From Competibacteraceae bacterium UBA2788 (GTDB lineage Bacteria > Pseudomonadota > Gammaproteobacteria > Competibacterales > Competibacteraceae), in NCBI GenBank assembly GCA_002352185.1, contig DEHY01000044.1, positions 1 to 7,287 of the forward strand: DNA of 7,287 nucleotides. The letters are read 5' to 3'. A program made the translations under genes and the position numbers. The notes below the pieces were generated by a model that did no database searches, had not been told where the DNA came from, and saw nothing but the letters and a program-made list of their open reading frames with translations. This document shows positions 7,024-7,287 of the stretch, in pieces (the stretch's first letter is position 1; every line of letters starts with the position of its first letter).

Positions 7024-7039
7024 AGCAACAAACAAGCCA
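7024..7039 (-). promoter_or_regulatory. Sigma-54 (RpoN) promoter of the PEP-CTERM gene
   Basis: The minus strand reads TGGCTTGTTTGTTGCT. Compared with the RpoN consensus TGGCACG-N4-TTGCW, it keeps TGGC, the G and TTGCT, with GG and GC exactly 10 bases apart, and differs at two fixed positions (A and C, both T here). Transcription would begin near 7013, about 35 bases before the ATG at 6977, leaving room for the GGAG ribosome site. As I recall, PEP-CTERM/exosortase systems are often linked to the PrsK/PrsR two-component pair and RpoN, so the promoter class fits the gene. Confidence 0.65.
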
Positions 7040-7088
7040 TGTAGATTTATATTAATAAAATCAATATCATGAATTTTAAGTAGCATTT

Positions 7089-7112
7089 ATTACTGTAAAA
7101 TATAACAGTGAT
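7089..7112. promoter_or_regulatory. Dyad upstream of the sigma-54 promoter, possible activator site
   Basis: ATTACTGT and ACAGTGAT are inverted with an 8-base AT-rich spacer (7 of 8 positions complementary). The dyad centre lies about 60 bp upstream of the -24 GG, or about 85-90 bp upstream of the predicted transcription start. Enhancer-binding proteins that activate RpoN promoters often bind at that distance. The surrounding DNA (7040-7200) is very AT-rich, so a chance dyad is possible. Confidence 0.35.
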
Positions 7113-7199
7113 TTTTTATAGAAAATTGAGAGATTTATTGTGCATTCTACGAGATTATTTGGTAATTGATTATTATTCAAATAGTTATATGAACTTATA

Positions 7200-7286
7200 T
7201 CATTCCGGCAAGGTGTAAAATTTTCTGACAGCAACAGTGGTTCTTGAATAGTCTTCTGCTAAGGATTTAAGGTTCTTCGAGGGTTC
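7200..7286 (-). CDS. Possible 3' end of a further minus-strand gene (partial)
   Basis: One minus-strand frame stays open from the window edge for 28 codons and ends at TGA (7200-7202). The peptide tail is ...LAEDYSRTTVAVRKFYTLPE. The other two minus frames and all plus frames are stopped. A run this short could be open by chance (about one in four), and no family is recognised. If real, it is the gene upstream of the PEP-CTERM gene. Confidence 0.25.
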   Translation of the reverse strand, partial: EPSKNLKSLAEDYSRTTVAVRKFYTLPE

Positions 7287-7287
7287 T

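Overview
The window looks like chromosomal DNA from a fairly GC-rich environmental proteobacterium. Three things point that way: a FieF-type zinc/iron exporter, a PEP-CTERM (exosortase-sorted) exported protein, and a vapD toxin module. PEP-CTERM proteins mark Gram-negative bacteria that make exopolysaccharide or flocs. A gammaproteobacterium of the Competibacter/Contendobacter type would fit, but that is an inference from general appearance and no search was run.

Layout. Positions 17-162 hold a nested, nearly fully palindromic intergenic element, MITE-like, with 19-nt terminal inverted repeats. A plus-strand cation diffusion facilitator gene (fieF, 265-1185) follows. Everything after it is on the minus strand. 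From right to left in transcription order these are: a PEP-CTERM protein gene (5722-6977) ending in a hairpin terminator; a translationally coupled two-gene vapD toxin module (small partner 5364-5558, vapD 5086-5364); a 967-residue M16C (PreP-like) zinc metallopeptidase (2109-5012); and a ComB-family 2-phosphosulfolactate phosphatase (1192-1968). comB converges on fieF with only 6 bp between the stop codons. The last 300 bp (about 6980-7287) are strikingly AT-rich and carry the control region of the PEP-CTERM gene.

The most interesting observation is in the PEP-CTERM gene. Its open frame does not begin at the internal ATG (6621), where an automatic caller would put it. It continues upstream without a stop through 106 more codons to a typical signal peptide. 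That signal peptide is split from its own well-placed ATG (6977, with a GGAG ribosome site) by five perfect tandem copies of the pentamer CTCCT (6941-6965). With five copies the ATG reads into a TAG after 13 codons. With four or seven copies the ATG is in frame with the whole protein and gives a normal signal peptide and a 416- or 421-residue product. This is the same architecture as the CTCTT-repeat phase switch in the leader peptides of neisserial opa genes. The locus therefore looks like a phase-variable, exosortase-sorted surface protein caught in the OFF state. Upstream lies a strong sigma-54 promoter match (TGGC-N7-TTGC, GG-N10-GC, 7024-7039), and behind it a dyad that could bind an enhancer-binding activator. 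Together these suggest a surface or matrix protein under both RpoN control and a slipped-strand ON/OFF switch.

The other genes are conventional. No CRISPR array, tRNA, rRNA or complete insertion sequence was seen.
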